Program-made: the position numbers and the translations under genes
Notes under the pieces: model-generated
What the model was told of the DNA's origin: nothing
Database searches by the model: none
What the model saw: the letters and a program-made list of their open reading frames with translations, nothing else
Shown: one piece after another, positions 27,221 through 36,452 of the stretch
How the letters are laid out: each line of letters begins with the position of its first letter
How positions within the stretch are numbered: position 1 is the first letter of the stretch
Assembly: GCA_910585805.1 (NCBI GenBank)
Contig: CAJUFB010000006.1
Span: 34,866 to 98,865 of the forward strand
Length of the DNA: 64,000 bases
Direction of reading: 5' to 3'
Origin: an uncultured Acetatifactor sp.
GTDB taxonomy: Bacteria > Bacillota > Clostridia > Lachnospirales > Lachnospiraceae

Positions 27221-27922
27221 ATGATCAGGGAAAAACTGAATGCTGTGGAACAGGCAGTGGAAGCCTCCTGCGCAAAGGCCGGACGGGAGCGGGGGGATGT
27301 AACTTTGATCGCTGTCAGTAAAACCAGGCCTCTTTCAGACCTGCGGGAGGCATATGAGGCGGGCGTGCGGGATTTCGGGGAGAATAAGGTACAGGAGCTT
27401 ATGGACAAGATCCCGGAAATGCCGTCCGACATTCGCTGGCATATGATCGGCCATCTGCAGAGAAATAAAGTGAAATATATTGTGGGCAAGGTCGCCATGA
27501 TACACAGTGTGGATTCTCTGCGTCTGGCGGAAGAGATCAGTAAAGAGGCTGTCAGGAAAAACACAGAGGTGGATATCCTGATCGAGATCAATGTCTCCGG
27601 AGAGGAAAGCAAGTATGGTGTTCCTGTTGCGGAAACGCCCGGACTGGTGGAGCAGATCGCATTGCTTCCGGCCATTCATATAAAGGGATTGATGACGATA
27701 GCCCCCTTTACGGAGGATCCGGAAGAAAACAGAATATTTTTTCGTAAATTAAAGCAATTGTCTGTTGACATGGGAAGAAAAAACATTGATAATGTTACTA
27801 TGGCTGTTTTGTCCATGGGCATGACAGGAGATTATGCCGTAGCGATAGAAGAGGGCGCTACCTGTGTCAGGGTTGGCACGGGGATTTTTGGCGAGAGACA
27901 TTACAATTGGCAGGATGAATAG
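27221..27922 (+). CDS. yggS: YggS family PLP homeostasis protein
   Basis: 233 residues. PLP-lysine motif LIAVSKTRP near the N-terminus, FGENKVQEL, WHMIGHLQRNK and GMTGDYAVAIEEGATCVRVGTGIFG near the C-terminus. It binds pyridoxal phosphate and buffers vitamin B6 pools. Usually found just upstream of sepF (ylmE position), as here. Confidence 0.95.
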   Translation: MIREKLNAVEQAVEASCAKAGRERGDVTLIAVSKTRPLSDLREAYEAGVRDFGENKVQELMDKIPEMPSDIRWHMIGHLQRNKVKYIVGKVAMIHSVDSLRLAEEISKEAVRKNTEVDILIEINVSGEESKYGVPVAETPGLVEQIALLPAIHIKGLMTIAPFTEDPEENRIFFRKLKQLSVDMGRKNIDNVTMAVLSMGMTGDYAVAIEEGATCVRVGTGIFGERHYNWQDE

Positions 27923-27995
27923 CAGTGGAAGGTCAAAATTGAAATTGCAGGGACAGCGGCAGTCTGCAGGCAAACGAAAGGCGTGGTATTAGAGA

Positions 27996-28535
27996 ATGGG
28001 AGTAATGGATAAGTTCTTGACTTATATGAAACTGAATGGCGACGAAGAAGACGACGGATACTATGATGATGATTATCTGGATGATGATGATATGGAACCC
28101 GAACCGGCTCCGAGAAGAGTCTCTTCCCCCAAAGTAAGGCATATGGAAGATTATACCGAAGAACACGCGGAAACTCCAGTCAGAAAGCAGCCGCCGGTCA
28201 GCAATATTACTTCCATCAAGCAGCCGGCTTCCAGAAGGATCACAAACAGCAGCAATATGGAGGTATGTGTGATCAAGCCTACCTCTGTAGACGACGGAAG
28301 GGATATTACCCAGATGCTTTTGTCAAACCGGACGGTCGTGCTGAATCTGGAGGGACTGGATATGGATCTTGCCCAGCGGATCACGGATTTTGTCTGCGGT
28401 TCCTGTTGCGCGATTTCAGGTAAACTGCAGAAGATATCCAATTATATTCTGATCATCACACCTGCTTCCGTCGATATCTCGGGAGATTATCAGGATATGT
28501 ATAATGACTCCTTTGACGGCGTGATAAATGATTAG
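27996..28535 (+). CDS. sepF: Cell division protein SepF
   Basis: 179 residues. N-terminal membrane-targeting helix (MDKFLTYMKLNG), a long acidic linker with a run of Asp (residues 16-32), and the C-terminal SepF domain (VVLNLEGLDMDLAQRITDFVCGSCCAISGKLQKI...). It links FtsZ to the membrane and aligns septum synthesis. A second in-frame Met lies three codons in. Confidence 0.94.
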   Translation: MGVMDKFLTYMKLNGDEEDDGYYDDDYLDDDDMEPEPAPRRVSSPKVRHMEDYTEEHAETPVRKQPPVSNITSIKQPASRRITNSSNMEVCVIKPTSVDDGRDITQMLLSNRTVVLNLEGLDMDLAQRITDFVCGSCCAISGKLQKISNYILIITPASVDISGDYQDMYNDSFDGVIND

Positions 28536-28576
28536 CTGCTTGTGATAAAAATTCCTTTCGGAAGGGGTAAATGAAT

Positions 28577-29686
28577 ATGGCAGAAAGATTATCTGTATTG
28601 TATCATAAAAAACCCTGTTATGATATTGTGATCACCAAGTCTTTTGATACATTATGGCAGGAACTGGCAGCTCTGGAGTGTGAGAGTAAGAGGCTCTGCA
28701 TCGTCACGGATTCGAAGGTAGATGAGATATACGGGAATTCGGTACTTGAGCTGTTGGAGGGAAAATGCCGGAAAGCGGTAAAGTATGTATTTCCGGCAGG
28801 AGAAGCGAACAAAACCCTTGATACTGTGAGAGAAATCTACCGGTTTCTGATCGAAGAAGGGTTTGACCGCAGGGATATGCTTCTGGCTCTGGGGGGAGGC
28901 GTTGTGGGTGATATTACAGGCTATGCCGCCGCAACCTATCTGAGAGGGATTGATTTTGTACAGCTTCCTTCTACCTTGCTGGCCCAGGCAGACAGCAGCA
29001 TCGGTGGAAAGACCGGCGTGGATTTTGACGGTTATAAGAATATGGTTGGAGCGTTCAAGATGCCCCGTCTGGTATACATGAACCTTGCCATGCTGCAGAC
29101 ACTGGAGGACAGACAGTACTTTTCGGGCTTTGCGGAGGTAATGAAGCATGGCCTGATCAAGGATGCGTCTTTCTATGAATGGCTGATCGAAAATATGTAC
29201 GAGATCTGCGAGCGCGATCTGAATGTGCTTCAGGAGATGCTGATCCGCAGCTGTACGGTGAAGAAGCTTGTGGTGGAGAAGGACCCCACGGAGCAGGGTG
29301 AGCGCGCGCTGCTGAACTTCGGACATACCATTGGACATGCTTTGGAGAAATCAAAGGATTTCAGCCTGTATCATGGGGAGTGCGTGGCGCTGGGAGCAGT
29401 GGCAGCCGCCTATATTTCCTGGAAGCGGGAGCTGCTGTCCATGGAGGAATATTATGAAGTCCGGGATATGTTCGTTCCTTTCTACCTGCCCATTTCAGTG
29501 GATGATATAGACCCGCAGGAAATACTGAGACTGACAAAATCCGACAAAAAGATGGAGTCCGGAAAGATAAAGTTTGTGCTGCTGAAAAAAATCGGCAAAG
29601 CTGTCCTTGACACTTCCGTGACGGATGAGGAGCTCCTGGCGGCGATCAACGAAATATATTTCAGTGAAGAGGATGCCCATGCGTGA
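28577..29686 (+). CDS. aroB: 3-dehydroquinate synthase
   Basis: 369 residues from ATG 28577 (8 nt after AAGGGG; another Met lies two codons earlier). NAD-binding GGGVVGDITGYAAATYLRG, metal-site and active-site segments (SSIGGKTGVDF, FAEVMKHGLIKD, NFGHTIGHALE) are complete. Second step of the shikimate pathway. Its place between sepF and lspA is unusual, since aro genes are normally grouped. Confidence 0.95.
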   Translation: MAERLSVLYHKKPCYDIVITKSFDTLWQELAALECESKRLCIVTDSKVDEIYGNSVLELLEGKCRKAVKYVFPAGEANKTLDTVREIYRFLIEEGFDRRDMLLALGGGVVGDITGYAAATYLRGIDFVQLPSTLLAQADSSIGGKTGVDFDGYKNMVGAFKMPRLVYMNLAMLQTLEDRQYFSGFAEVMKHGLIKDASFYEWLIENMYEICERDLNVLQEMLIRSCTVKKLVVEKDPTEQGERALLNFGHTIGHALEKSKDFSLYHGECVALGAVAAAYISWKRELLSMEEYYEVRDMFVPFYLPISVDDIDPQEILRLTKSDKKMESGKIKFVLLKKIGKAVLDTSVTDEELLAAINEIYFSEEDAHA

Positions 29687-30278
29687 CAATGGTGAGAAAG
29701 ATATTCATGGGGAAGGTCTGTCCCATGGAGAAAAAAACGACTATGGAAAGAATGCGGTCCGTGGACAAAGAAAAAGGCTGCTTATAGTGGATGCTGCGGT
29801 CATGCTGATATTGCTGCTGTTGGATCAGCTCACAAAGTACCTGGCGCTTACCCGGCTGAAGGGAAATCCGGCCATTGTTCTGATTGACGGAGTACTGGAA
29901 TTACAATATGTTGAGAACACCGGAATGGCTTTCAGTTTATTTCAGAACAGAAAGATTTTTATCCTGATCATGGGCTTTCTGGTGATGGCCGTCATCCTGT
30001 TCTATTTATTCCGGATCCCTGAGGGGAAGCGGTTTCGCATCGTGCATATTCTGCTGGCTGCTTTGATCGCTGGCGCGCTGGGAAATATCATAGACAGGAT
30101 CCGGTTTGATTTTGTGGTGGATTTTATTTCCTTTGTGCTGATCCATTATCCGGTCTTTAATGTGGCAGACTGCTATATTGTAGTGTCAGCGATCATATTG
30201 TTTCTGCTGTTTATGTTTGTATACAGGGAAGAGGAACTGGCATTCCTCAGTGTGAGAAAGAAGCGGGCGGCAGAGTAG
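29679..30278 (+). CDS. lspA: Lipoprotein signal peptidase (signal peptidase II)
   Basis: 199 residues from ATG 29679, chosen for GAAGAGG 6 nt upstream and overlapping the aroB end by 8 bp. Four membrane helices with the conserved DQLTKYLA, VENTGMAFS, the first catalytic Asp in GNIIDRI and the second in FNVADCYI. A 30-residue polar N-terminal tail precedes the first helix. Cleaves prolipoproteins, such as the carboxypeptidase lipoprotein at 24 kb. Confidence 0.94.
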   Translation: MRDNGEKDIHGEGLSHGEKNDYGKNAVRGQRKRLLIVDAAVMLILLLLDQLTKYLALTRLKGNPAIVLIDGVLELQYVENTGMAFSLFQNRKIFILIMGFLVMAVILFYLFRIPEGKRFRIVHILLAALIAGALGNIIDRIRFDFVVDFISFVLIHYPVFNVADCYIVVSAIILFLLFMFVYREEELAFLSVRKKRAAE

Positions 30279-30360
30279 CAAAGGCATACGGCCATTTTTG
30301 CGGAGAAATGCGTGTATGAGGTAAGTATGAGGGATAAAACATCAAAGCAGAGAGGCGGAA

Positions 30361-31272
30361 ATGGACGAATTCCGTTTTGAGATAACAGAAGAGATGGAAG
30401 ATGAGAGGATCGATAAGTGCCTTTCTCTGCTTATCGATTCTTTGTCGCGCTCTTTTATACAGAAGATGATAAAGGAAGGATCTGTCACGGTAAACGGCAT
30501 ACCGGTGAAAGGCAGCTATCGCGTCTGCGCGGAGGACAGTGTCGTTTTTTGCCTGCCGAAAGCCGTGGAACCCGATATTGTGCCGGAAGCGATTCCTCTG
30601 GACATCCTTTATGAAGATGATGATGTGATTGTAGTAAATAAACCCAAGGGAATGGTGGTGCATCCGGCGGCAGGACATTACAGCGGTACTTTGGTCAATG
30701 CCCTGATGTATCACTGCGGAGACAGCCTGTCCGGGATCAATGGTGTCATGCGTCCGGGAATCGTGCATCGCATTGACCGGGATACTACCGGTTCCCTGAT
30801 CGTCTGTAAGAATGATCTGGCGCACAATTGTATTGCGGAACAGTTGAAAACGCATTCGGTCACCAGGCGCTATCATGCGGTCTGTCACGGCGTTTTGAAA
30901 GAAGAGACAGGGATCATTGACAGGCCCATAGGCCGGCATCCCACGGATCGGAAAAAGATGGCTGTAAACGAGAAAAACGGAAAACATGCAGTGACGCATT
31001 ACCGGGTGCTGAAGCGTTTTTCCGATCATACTTATATTGAATGTGAGCTGGAAACAGGGAGAACGCATCAGATTCGGGTTCATATGGCCAGCATCGGGCA
31101 TCCGCTTTTGGGGGATGAGACCTACGGCGGCCGGAGCGCACCCTTTCATCTGCAGGGACAGACGCTTCATGCCAGGATTTTGGGGTTTTGCCATCCTTCT
31201 ACAGGTGAATATCTGGAACTGGATGCGCCGCTTCCTTCTTATTTCGTTCATCTGCTGAGGGTATTAAAATGA
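30361..31272 (+). CDS. rluD: RluD-type pseudouridine synthase
   Basis: 303 residues: N-terminal S4 RNA-binding domain (ERIDKCLSLLIDSLSRSFIQ...) and RluA-family catalytic domain with HRIDRDTTGSLIV containing the catalytic Asp, and GRTHQIRVHMA. Modifies 23S rRNA uridines; the exact positions cannot be read from sequence. lspA-rluD adjacency is conserved in Firmicutes. Confidence 0.93.
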   Translation: MDEFRFEITEEMEDERIDKCLSLLIDSLSRSFIQKMIKEGSVTVNGIPVKGSYRVCAEDSVVFCLPKAVEPDIVPEAIPLDILYEDDDVIVVNKPKGMVVHPAAGHYSGTLVNALMYHCGDSLSGINGVMRPGIVHRIDRDTTGSLIVCKNDLAHNCIAEQLKTHSVTRRYHAVCHGVLKEETGIIDRPIGRHPTDRKKMAVNEKNGKHAVTHYRVLKRFSDHTYIECELETGRTHQIRVHMASIGHPLLGDETYGGRSAPFHLQGQTLHARILGFCHPSTGEYLELDAPLPSYFVHLLRVLK

Positions 31273-31274
31273 CT

Positions 31275-31305
31275 GCCTCCTGATTTTACTCGGGAGGCTT
31301 TTTAT
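31275..31305 (+). terminator. Terminator of the sepF-rluD run
   Basis: GCCTCC (31275-31280) / GGAGGC (31293-31298), followed by TTTTTATT, 3 bp after the rluD stop. Confidence 0.85.
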
Positions 31306-31412
31306 TGTATTCGCATGCCGGAAAACATTGGGAAAATATTGTACTGTTCACAGCCCTGCCGTGATCAGTAACCCTACCAGGCAACGTAAAGGTATCATCA
31401 TTTGTTTTTATG

Positions 31413-31441
31413 TTGTGCAAATCTCTTTTTTCATGTATAAT
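31413..31441 (+). promoter_or_regulatory. Promoter for the cytidylate kinase-like gene
   Basis: TTGTGC (31413-31418), 17-bp spacer, TATAAT (31436-31441), 66 bp before the start codon. Confidence 0.75.
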
Positions 31442-31507
31442 AGAAGCAGGTAGAGGTTTCTTATCAGGGAAGAGCCTTTATACTCTGGAAAGAAGAGAGG
31501 TATTACT

Positions 31508-32143
31508 ATGAATACGGTGGTTACGATCGGAAGACAATTCGGCTCGGCAGGCCGTGAGATCGGCAAGAAGGTGGCTGAATATTTTGACATTACATTTTAT
31601 GACAGGGATCTTTTGACCAGGGCGGCAAAGGAAAGCGGATTCTGCGAGGAAATGATACAGAATCACGATGAACGTCCCACAAATTCATTTCTGTATAATC
31701 TGGTTATGGACACATACTCGTTTGGGTATAACAATTCCTCTTTTGTGGATATGCCCATCAGCCACAAGGTATTTCTCGCCCAGTTTGATACCATCAAGAA
31801 AATTGCGGATGAAGGTCCCTGCGTTATCGTAGGGCGCTGCGCGGATTACGCTCTGGCGGACAGAAGCAATGTGGTTGACATCTTCATCTATGGGAATGAG
31901 GCATGCAAGATCAAACGTATCATGGAGAAATACGAACTGAGTGAGAGCAAGGCCCGGGATATGATCATCAAGAAGGATAAACAGCGCCAGAGCTACTACA
32001 ATTATTATTCTTCCAAGAAATGGGGACGCGCCGACAGCTATGACCTGTGCATCAACAGCAGCGTACTTGGCGTGGACGGCACGGCAAAGCTGATCGTACA
32101 GTATATCGAAGATTTTGAAAAAGAAATTGAAAAAAAAGATTGA
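31508..32143 (+). CDS. Cytidylate kinase-like family protein
   Basis: 211 residues. VVTIGRQFGSAGREIGKKVAE is the P-loop-like N-terminus of the AAA_26/cytidylate-kinase-like family, with a later nucleotide-monophosphate-kinase type VIVGRCADYAL and RIM...E lid segment. Substrate not established; genuine Cmk proteins differ in their NMP-binding region. Monocistronic between a promoter and the rplU promoter, which overlaps its stop. Confidence 0.85.
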   Translation: MNTVVTIGRQFGSAGREIGKKVAEYFDITFYDRDLLTRAAKESGFCEEMIQNHDERPTNSFLYNLVMDTYSFGYNNSSFVDMPISHKVFLAQFDTIKKIADEGPCVIVGRCADYALADRSNVVDIFIYGNEACKIKRIMEKYELSESKARDMIIKKDKQRQSYYNYYSSKKWGRADSYDLCINSSVLGVDGTAKLIVQYIEDFEKEIEKKD

Positions 32144-32168
32144 CAGTTTATGGATAACGTGTTAAACT
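32140..32168 (+). promoter_or_regulatory. Promoter for rplU-prp-rpmA
   Basis: Consensus TTGACA (32140-32145), 17-bp spacer, TAAACT (32163-32168); it begins inside the previous stop codon. Confidence 0.7.
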
Positions 32169-32174
32169 AATTGA

Positions 32175-32329
32175 GTGTGTGTTAGACAGGATTGAGATTT
32201 TTTATCTGCCATCTGCATGCATGTAATACATTTGTATGCCGCATGATCCGGTATAAGAGTATCCCTCCGGATACCACCAAGATCAGCGAGTAAAGTGAAC
32301 CGCAGTGTTCATAAAGGAGGTGCCTAATA
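32175..32329 (+). promoter_or_regulatory. Probable L21 leader (autoregulatory ribosomal-protein leader)
   Basis: A transcribed, non-coding leader of about 155 nt before rplU, containing paired segments (GCATGCATG, CCGGTATAAGAGTATCCCTCCGG). Firmicutes rplU mRNAs commonly carry an L21 leader in this position that binds excess L21. Called by position and structure only. Confidence 0.5.
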
Positions 32330-32635
32330 ATGTACGCAATTATTGCAACAGGCGGAAAGCAGTACAAGGTTTCAGAAGGCGATGTCATCTATGTGGAGAA
32401 GCTGGATGCAGAGACTGGCAGTGTTGTTACTTTCGACCGTGTTATTGCAGTAAGTGACGAGGGCCTGAAGGTTGGGGAGGATGTTGCAAATGCAACCGTA
32501 TCCGCCAGTGTGGTAGATCAGGTCAAGGGTAAGAAGGTTATTGTATACAAGTACAAGAGAAAAACCGGATACCACAAGAAAAACGGTCACAGACAGCTTT
32601 ACACAAAGGTCAGGATCGACAAGATCAATGCTTAA
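32330..32635 (+). CDS. rplU: 50S ribosomal protein L21
   Basis: 101 residues, complete (MYAIIATGGKQYKVSEGDVI ... YKRKTGYHKKNGHRQLYTKV). AAAGGAGG upstream. First gene of the L21-Prp-L27 operon. Confidence 0.98.
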   Translation: MYAIIATGGKQYKVSEGDVIYVEKLDAETGSVVTFDRVIAVSDEGLKVGEDVANATVSASVVDQVKGKKVIVYKYKRKTGYHKKNGHRQLYTKVRIDKINA

Positions 32636-32640
32636 ATCTT

Positions 32641-32973
32641 ATGACGACAATTATCGTCCGTAAGGACAAAAACGGTTCCTACAGAGGTTTCTGCTGTATG
32701 GGACATGCAGAATACGCCAGACGCGGCAAACCTGATATCCTCTGTGCCGCCATATCAGCCTTGACCATCGGCACAGCCAATTCCTTAGAAGAGCTGGCAG
32801 GGGAACGGATCAAGGTTACGGCAAACGAAAAGAGCGGCTTCTTTCAATGCGATTTCGAGAGTATTCTGCAGGAGAAATCAAGTTTCCTGGTAGACTCCAT
32901 GGTGTTTTCCCTGGAAAATATCAGCAGAGAATACGGCAGGAAGTATTTGCAAGTTAAATTCGAGGAGGTGTAG
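32641..32973 (+). CDS. prp: Ribosomal-processing cysteine protease Prp
   Basis: 110 residues with the catalytic His in GHAEYARRGKPD and Cys in ILCAAISAL, the Prp (YsxB) signature. It removes the N-terminal extension of L27, encoded immediately downstream and indeed carrying the cleavage sequence. Confidence 0.95.
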   Translation: MTTIIVRKDKNGSYRGFCCMGHAEYARRGKPDILCAAISALTIGTANSLEELAGERIKVTANEKSGFFQCDFESILQEKSSFLVDSMVFSLENISREYGRKYLQVKFEEV

Positions 32974-32976
32974 ACC

Positions 32977-33261
32977 ATGTTTTATATGAACCTTCAATTT
33001 TTCGCACATAAAAAGGGAGTCGGTTCTACCAAGAACGGCAGAGATTCCGAGTCTAAGAGACTGGGTGCGAAGAGAGCTGACGGGCAGTTCGTAAAGGCTG
33101 GAAATATTCTTTACAGACAGCGCGGAACCAAGATTCATCCCGGCGTTAACGTTGGCAAGGGCGGGGATGATACCCTGTTCGCACTGGTTGACGGTGTCCT
33201 TCGTTTTGAGAGAAAAGGAAGAGACAAGAAGCAGGCTTCTGTTTATCCTGTAGAGGAATAG
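32977..33261 (+). CDS. rpmA: 50S ribosomal protein L27 with Prp-cleavable N-terminus
   Basis: 94 residues. The precursor starts MFYMNLQFFAHKKG; Prp is expected to cut between Phe and Ala, exposing the mature AHKKG end that reaches the peptidyl-transferase centre. The pairing with prp shows the processed form is essential here, as in other Firmicutes. Confidence 0.98.
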   Translation: MFYMNLQFFAHKKGVGSTKNGRDSESKRLGAKRADGQFVKAGNILYRQRGTKIHPGVNVGKGGDDTLFALVDGVLRFERKGRDKKQASVYPVEE

Positions 33262-33274
33262 TTCGAAACGTTCC

Positions 33275-33312
33275 GGACTCCAAACATGTCGGTTTGGAGT
33301 CCGTGTTTTTTA
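33275..33312 (+). terminator. Terminator after rpmA
   Basis: GGACTCCAAA (33275-33284) / TTTGGAGTCC (33293-33302), perfect 10-bp stem, 8-nt loop, then GTGTTTTTTA. Confidence 0.9.
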
Positions 33313-33396
33313 TATTAGCGCGATGCGTGCGATATGCCTGTACCATTGACAGCGTATTTGCATTTTCCAGGCAGGAGAGTAAGAAAGGCGGCATTC

Positions 33397-34710
33397 ATGT
33401 TTGCAGACAGAGCAAAGATCAGTGTAAGAAGCGGAAAGGGCGGGGACGGACATGTGTCATTCCGCCATGAAAAATATGTACCCGCAGGCGGTCCTGACGG
33501 CGGAGACGGCGGCAGGGGAGGAGACGTCATTTTTGTGGTGGACGAAGGTCTGAATACCCTGATTGATTTCCGCAATATCCGGAAATATAAGGCCGGCGAC
33601 GGCGAACCCGGCGGGAAAAAGAACTGCCGGGGGAAGGACGGAAAGGACATTACGCTGAAAGTACCGCCCGGAACCGTCATCAGAGAAGCCGAGAGCGGAC
33701 AGGTCATAGTGGATATGTCCGGTGACAATAAAAGGGTAGTGCTTCTGAAAGGAGGCCGGGGAGGCAGCGGGAATCAGCATTATGCCACAAGCACCATGCA
33801 GGCCCCCATGTATGCCCAGCCGGGACGCCCGGCTAAGGAGCTTGAGCTGCTGCTTGAGCTGAAGGTGATCGCGGATGTAGGCCTGGTAGGCCTGCCCAAT
33901 GTAGGGAAATCCACCTTTCTGGCCCGGGTTACCAATGCCAGGCCCAAGATAGCCAACTATCATTTTACGACCCTGAATCCGAATCTGGGAGTAGTGGATC
34001 TGGACGGGAGCAGGAAAGAAGGTCATTCCAGGGGCTTTGTCATAGCGGACATTCCGGGACTGATCGAAGGGGCGTCCGAAGGTGTGGGATTGGGGCATGA
34101 GTTCTTAAGGCATATTGAGCGCACAAAGGTGATCATTCATATTGTGGATGCAGCCGGTACGGAAGGGCGTGACCCCATCGCGGATATCTATACCATCAAC
34201 CGGGAGCTGGATGCCTACAATCCGGATATCGCAAAACGCCCTCAGGTCATTGCCGCCAATAAGATCGATGCGATATACGACAGAGAGGACAGCGCCCTGA
34301 ATGCCATCAGAGCGGAATTTGAACCGAAGGGGATTCCTGTCTATCCCATCTCTGCAGTCAGCGGAGAAGGCGTCAGAGAACTGCTGTATCATGTAAACCA
34401 TATGTTGGAGGAGCTGGGACAGGAGATAACCGTATTCGAACCGGAATACGATCCGGATACAGCATTCCTTAAGGATTCCGCCGAAGCCGCCTACACGGTA
34501 GAGTATGACAGAGAGAATGACGAATATGTGGTAGAAGGTCCGAAGGTAGAAAAAATGCTGGGATACACGAACCTGGACAGTGAAAAGGGGTTTTCCTTCT
34601 TCCAGGGTTTTTTGAAATCATCAGGCATTCTGGAACAGTTGGAGAAACTTGGAATTGAAGACGGGGATACGGTACGTATGTACGGACATTCTTTTGATTA
34701 TTATAAATAG
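33397..34710 (+). CDS. obgE: GTPase ObgE (CgtA)
   Basis: 437 residues from ATG 33397; the conserved N-terminus is MFADRAKISVRSGKGGDG. Glycine-rich Obg domain (to about 160), GTPase domain with GLPNVGKST, DIPG and NKID, and a C-terminal OCT domain (residues 350-437, ...GDTVRMYGHSFDYY), present in Gram-positive Obg. Required for 50S assembly and stress responses. Confidence 0.97.
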   Translation: MFADRAKISVRSGKGGDGHVSFRHEKYVPAGGPDGGDGGRGGDVIFVVDEGLNTLIDFRNIRKYKAGDGEPGGKKNCRGKDGKDITLKVPPGTVIREAESGQVIVDMSGDNKRVVLLKGGRGGSGNQHYATSTMQAPMYAQPGRPAKELELLLELKVIADVGLVGLPNVGKSTFLARVTNARPKIANYHFTTLNPNLGVVDLDGSRKEGHSRGFVIADIPGLIEGASEGVGLGHEFLRHIERTKVIIHIVDAAGTEGRDPIADIYTINRELDAYNPDIAKRPQVIAANKIDAIYDREDSALNAIRAEFEPKGIPVYPISAVSGEGVRELLYHVNHMLEELGQEITVFEPEYDPDTAFLKDSAEAAYTVEYDRENDEYVVEGPKVEKMLGYTNLDSEKGFSFFQGFLKSSGILEQLEKLGIEDGDTVRMYGHSFDYYK

Positions 34711-34782
34711 CATTTCGCAGGCCATGGGGAATGGTGACAGCCTGATGCGTGGCATTCCTGTGAAGAAGAGGAAAGAGAATTC

Positions 34783-35073
34783 ATGACAAGCAAGCAGAGA
34801 GCATATTTAAAAGGCCTCGCAAATAATCTGGACCCGGTTTTTCAGGTGGGAAAGAACAGCCTGACTCCGGAGCTGACACAGGCCATCGGCGAGGCATTTA
34901 ACAAAAACGAACTGATCAAGATAGCTGTACTGAAAAACTGTGATGACGATCCGAATGTAATCGCGGAGATGGTTGCCGGCAGGACACATTCTCAGGTGGT
35001 ACAGGTGATCGGCAAAAAATTCGTACTGTATAAACCGGACAGAGATAAGCCAAGGATTGTGCTGCCGCAGTAA
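34783..35073 (+). CDS. yhbY: YhbY family RNA-binding protein (CRM domain)
   Basis: 96 residues, the single-domain CRM fold (TSKQRAYLKGLANNLDPVFQVGKN ... GRTHSQVVQVIGKKFVLYK). Binds pre-50S particles; frequent neighbour of obgE and nadD. Confidence 0.95.
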   Translation: MTSKQRAYLKGLANNLDPVFQVGKNSLTPELTQAIGEAFNKNELIKIAVLKNCDDDPNVIAEMVAGRTHSQVVQVIGKKFVLYKPDRDKPRIVLPQ

Positions 35074-35119
35074 ACCCTCATACAATGGGCTGCCCCACCC
35101 TGCATGAAAGTAAGGAAGT

Positions 35120-35209
35120 GTCTAAATAACCGCTACAGCTTGCAGCAATTTTTTTGTATATCCGGACTTTTACCGAGACAAATTGTAGCTGTTATTTTCC
35201 GACAATTCC
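35120..35209. repeat. Palindromic interspersed repeat, copy 1
   Basis: AAATAACCGCTACA pairs with TGTAGCTGTTATTT (one mismatch) around an AT-rich interior. The segment 35156-35209, read on the opposite strand, is about 80% identical to 41282-41335. Both copies lie upstream of + strand genes but in opposite orientation, as expected of a mobile or REP-like repeat. Confidence 0.6.
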
Positions 35210-35257
35210 CAGGGCAATAAACATGTGTGGCATTCCCGGGCGGAAAGAGTGATAGAT

Positions 35258-35905
35258 ATGCAGAGAATCGGTATCATGGGAGGAACCTTCAATCCCGTTC
35301 ATGCGGCTCATCTGGCATTGGCGGAATGGGTAAGGGATGCGTTGAAGCTGGATGAGATATGGTTTATTCCCACAGGTTCTTCCTATATGAAGGATTCCAG
35401 GGATATCCTGCCGGGCGAAGAGCGGCTTCGCATGGTAGAACTGGCCATTCAGGACAATCCGTTTTTCAGGTGTCTCGACCTGGAGGTTGCCAGGGAAGGA
35501 TATACCTACAGTTATGAGACTCTGGAACAGCTGAATGCTGCTTATCCTGAGAACAGCTTTTATTTTATCACAGGTGCGGACTGTCTGTTTACGATTGACA
35601 GATGGAAGAATCCGGAAAGGATTTTCGGCAATTGTACCCTGGTTGCCGCAGTGAGAGGCGATGTATCTCTGGAAGCGATGGAGGCCAGAAAAAAAGAGTT
35701 GGAGAAGAAGTTTTGCTGCAGAGAGGAGATACAATTGATTCCCTTTCTCCAGTGGTCTGTCTCTTCCACACAGATACGCCGCCGTATTCTTCAGGGGCGC
35801 AGCACCCGATACCTGGTGCCGGACAGGGTAATCTCATATATAGAAGAAAAGGGTTATTACCGTGAAAAAAACGAATCAGTTGAGAAAGATCAGAAAAGCA
35901 GTTGA
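35258..35905 (+). CDS. nadD: Nicotinate-nucleotide adenylyltransferase
   Basis: 215 residues from ATG 35258. GIMGGTFNPVHAAHL corresponds to the nucleotidyltransferase (H/T)xGH signature, though Ala replaces the usual Gly; VSSTQIRRRIL is the ISSTxIR motif. Adenylates nicotinate mononucleotide in NAD synthesis. Overlaps yqeK by 44 bp. Confidence 0.95.
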   Translation: MQRIGIMGGTFNPVHAAHLALAEWVRDALKLDEIWFIPTGSSYMKDSRDILPGEERLRMVELAIQDNPFFRCLDLEVAREGYTYSYETLEQLNAAYPENSFYFITGADCLFTIDRWKNPERIFGNCTLVAAVRGDVSLEAMEARKKELEKKFCCREEIQLIPFLQWSVSSTQIRRRILQGRSTRYLVPDRVISYIEEKGYYREKNESVEKDQKSS

Positions 35906-36437
35906 AAAAATTCAGGATGCCAGAAGATTTGAGCATACTCTGGGGGTGGAATATACTGCCGCAGCGCTTGCCATGCGGTATGGCAGTAATATGGAGAATG
36001 CAAGAACCGCAGGATTGCTTCACGATTGCGCCAAATGCCTTTCCGATGAGAAACGTCTTTCCATCTGCAAAAAAAATCACATTAAAGTCACAGAGGTGGA
36101 AAGAAAAAATCCTTTTTTACTGCATGCAAAGGTGGGCGCATATCTGGCCAGAGAAAAATACGGGATCAAGGATCCGGATATTCTGAATGCCATTCAGAAT
36201 CATACCACAGGCAGAAAGAATATGAGCCTCCTGGAAAAGATCATTTTTGTGGCGGATTATATAGAACCCGGACGGAAGCATGCACCCAACCTGGCAGAGG
36301 TACGGAAGCTTGCTTTTATGGATATTGATCGAGCCTTGTTGATGATACTAAGGGATACATTGCAGTATCTGAAGGCCTCCGGAGGCGATATTGACCCAAT
36401 GACAGAAGAAACATGGCGATACTATTCACAACAGTGA
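35862..36437 (+). CDS. yqeK: HD-domain bis(5'-nucleosyl)-tetraphosphatase YqeK
   Basis: 191 residues with HD motif GLLHDCAKCL near residue 53, a preceding His (RFEHTLGVEYTA) and further metal ligands (HAKVGAYLA, QNHTTG, DYIEPGR). YqeK proteins hydrolyse Ap4A symmetrically. GTG start inside the nadD end, so coupled. Confidence 0.94.
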   Translation: MKKTNQLRKIRKAVEKIQDARRFEHTLGVEYTAAALAMRYGSNMENARTAGLLHDCAKCLSDEKRLSICKKNHIKVTEVERKNPFLLHAKVGAYLAREKYGIKDPDILNAIQNHTTGRKNMSLLEKIIFVADYIEPGRKHAPNLAEVRKLAFMDIDRALLMILRDTLQYLKASGGDIDPMTEETWRYYSQQ

Positions 36438-36452
36438 CGGTAAGGAGAATAT

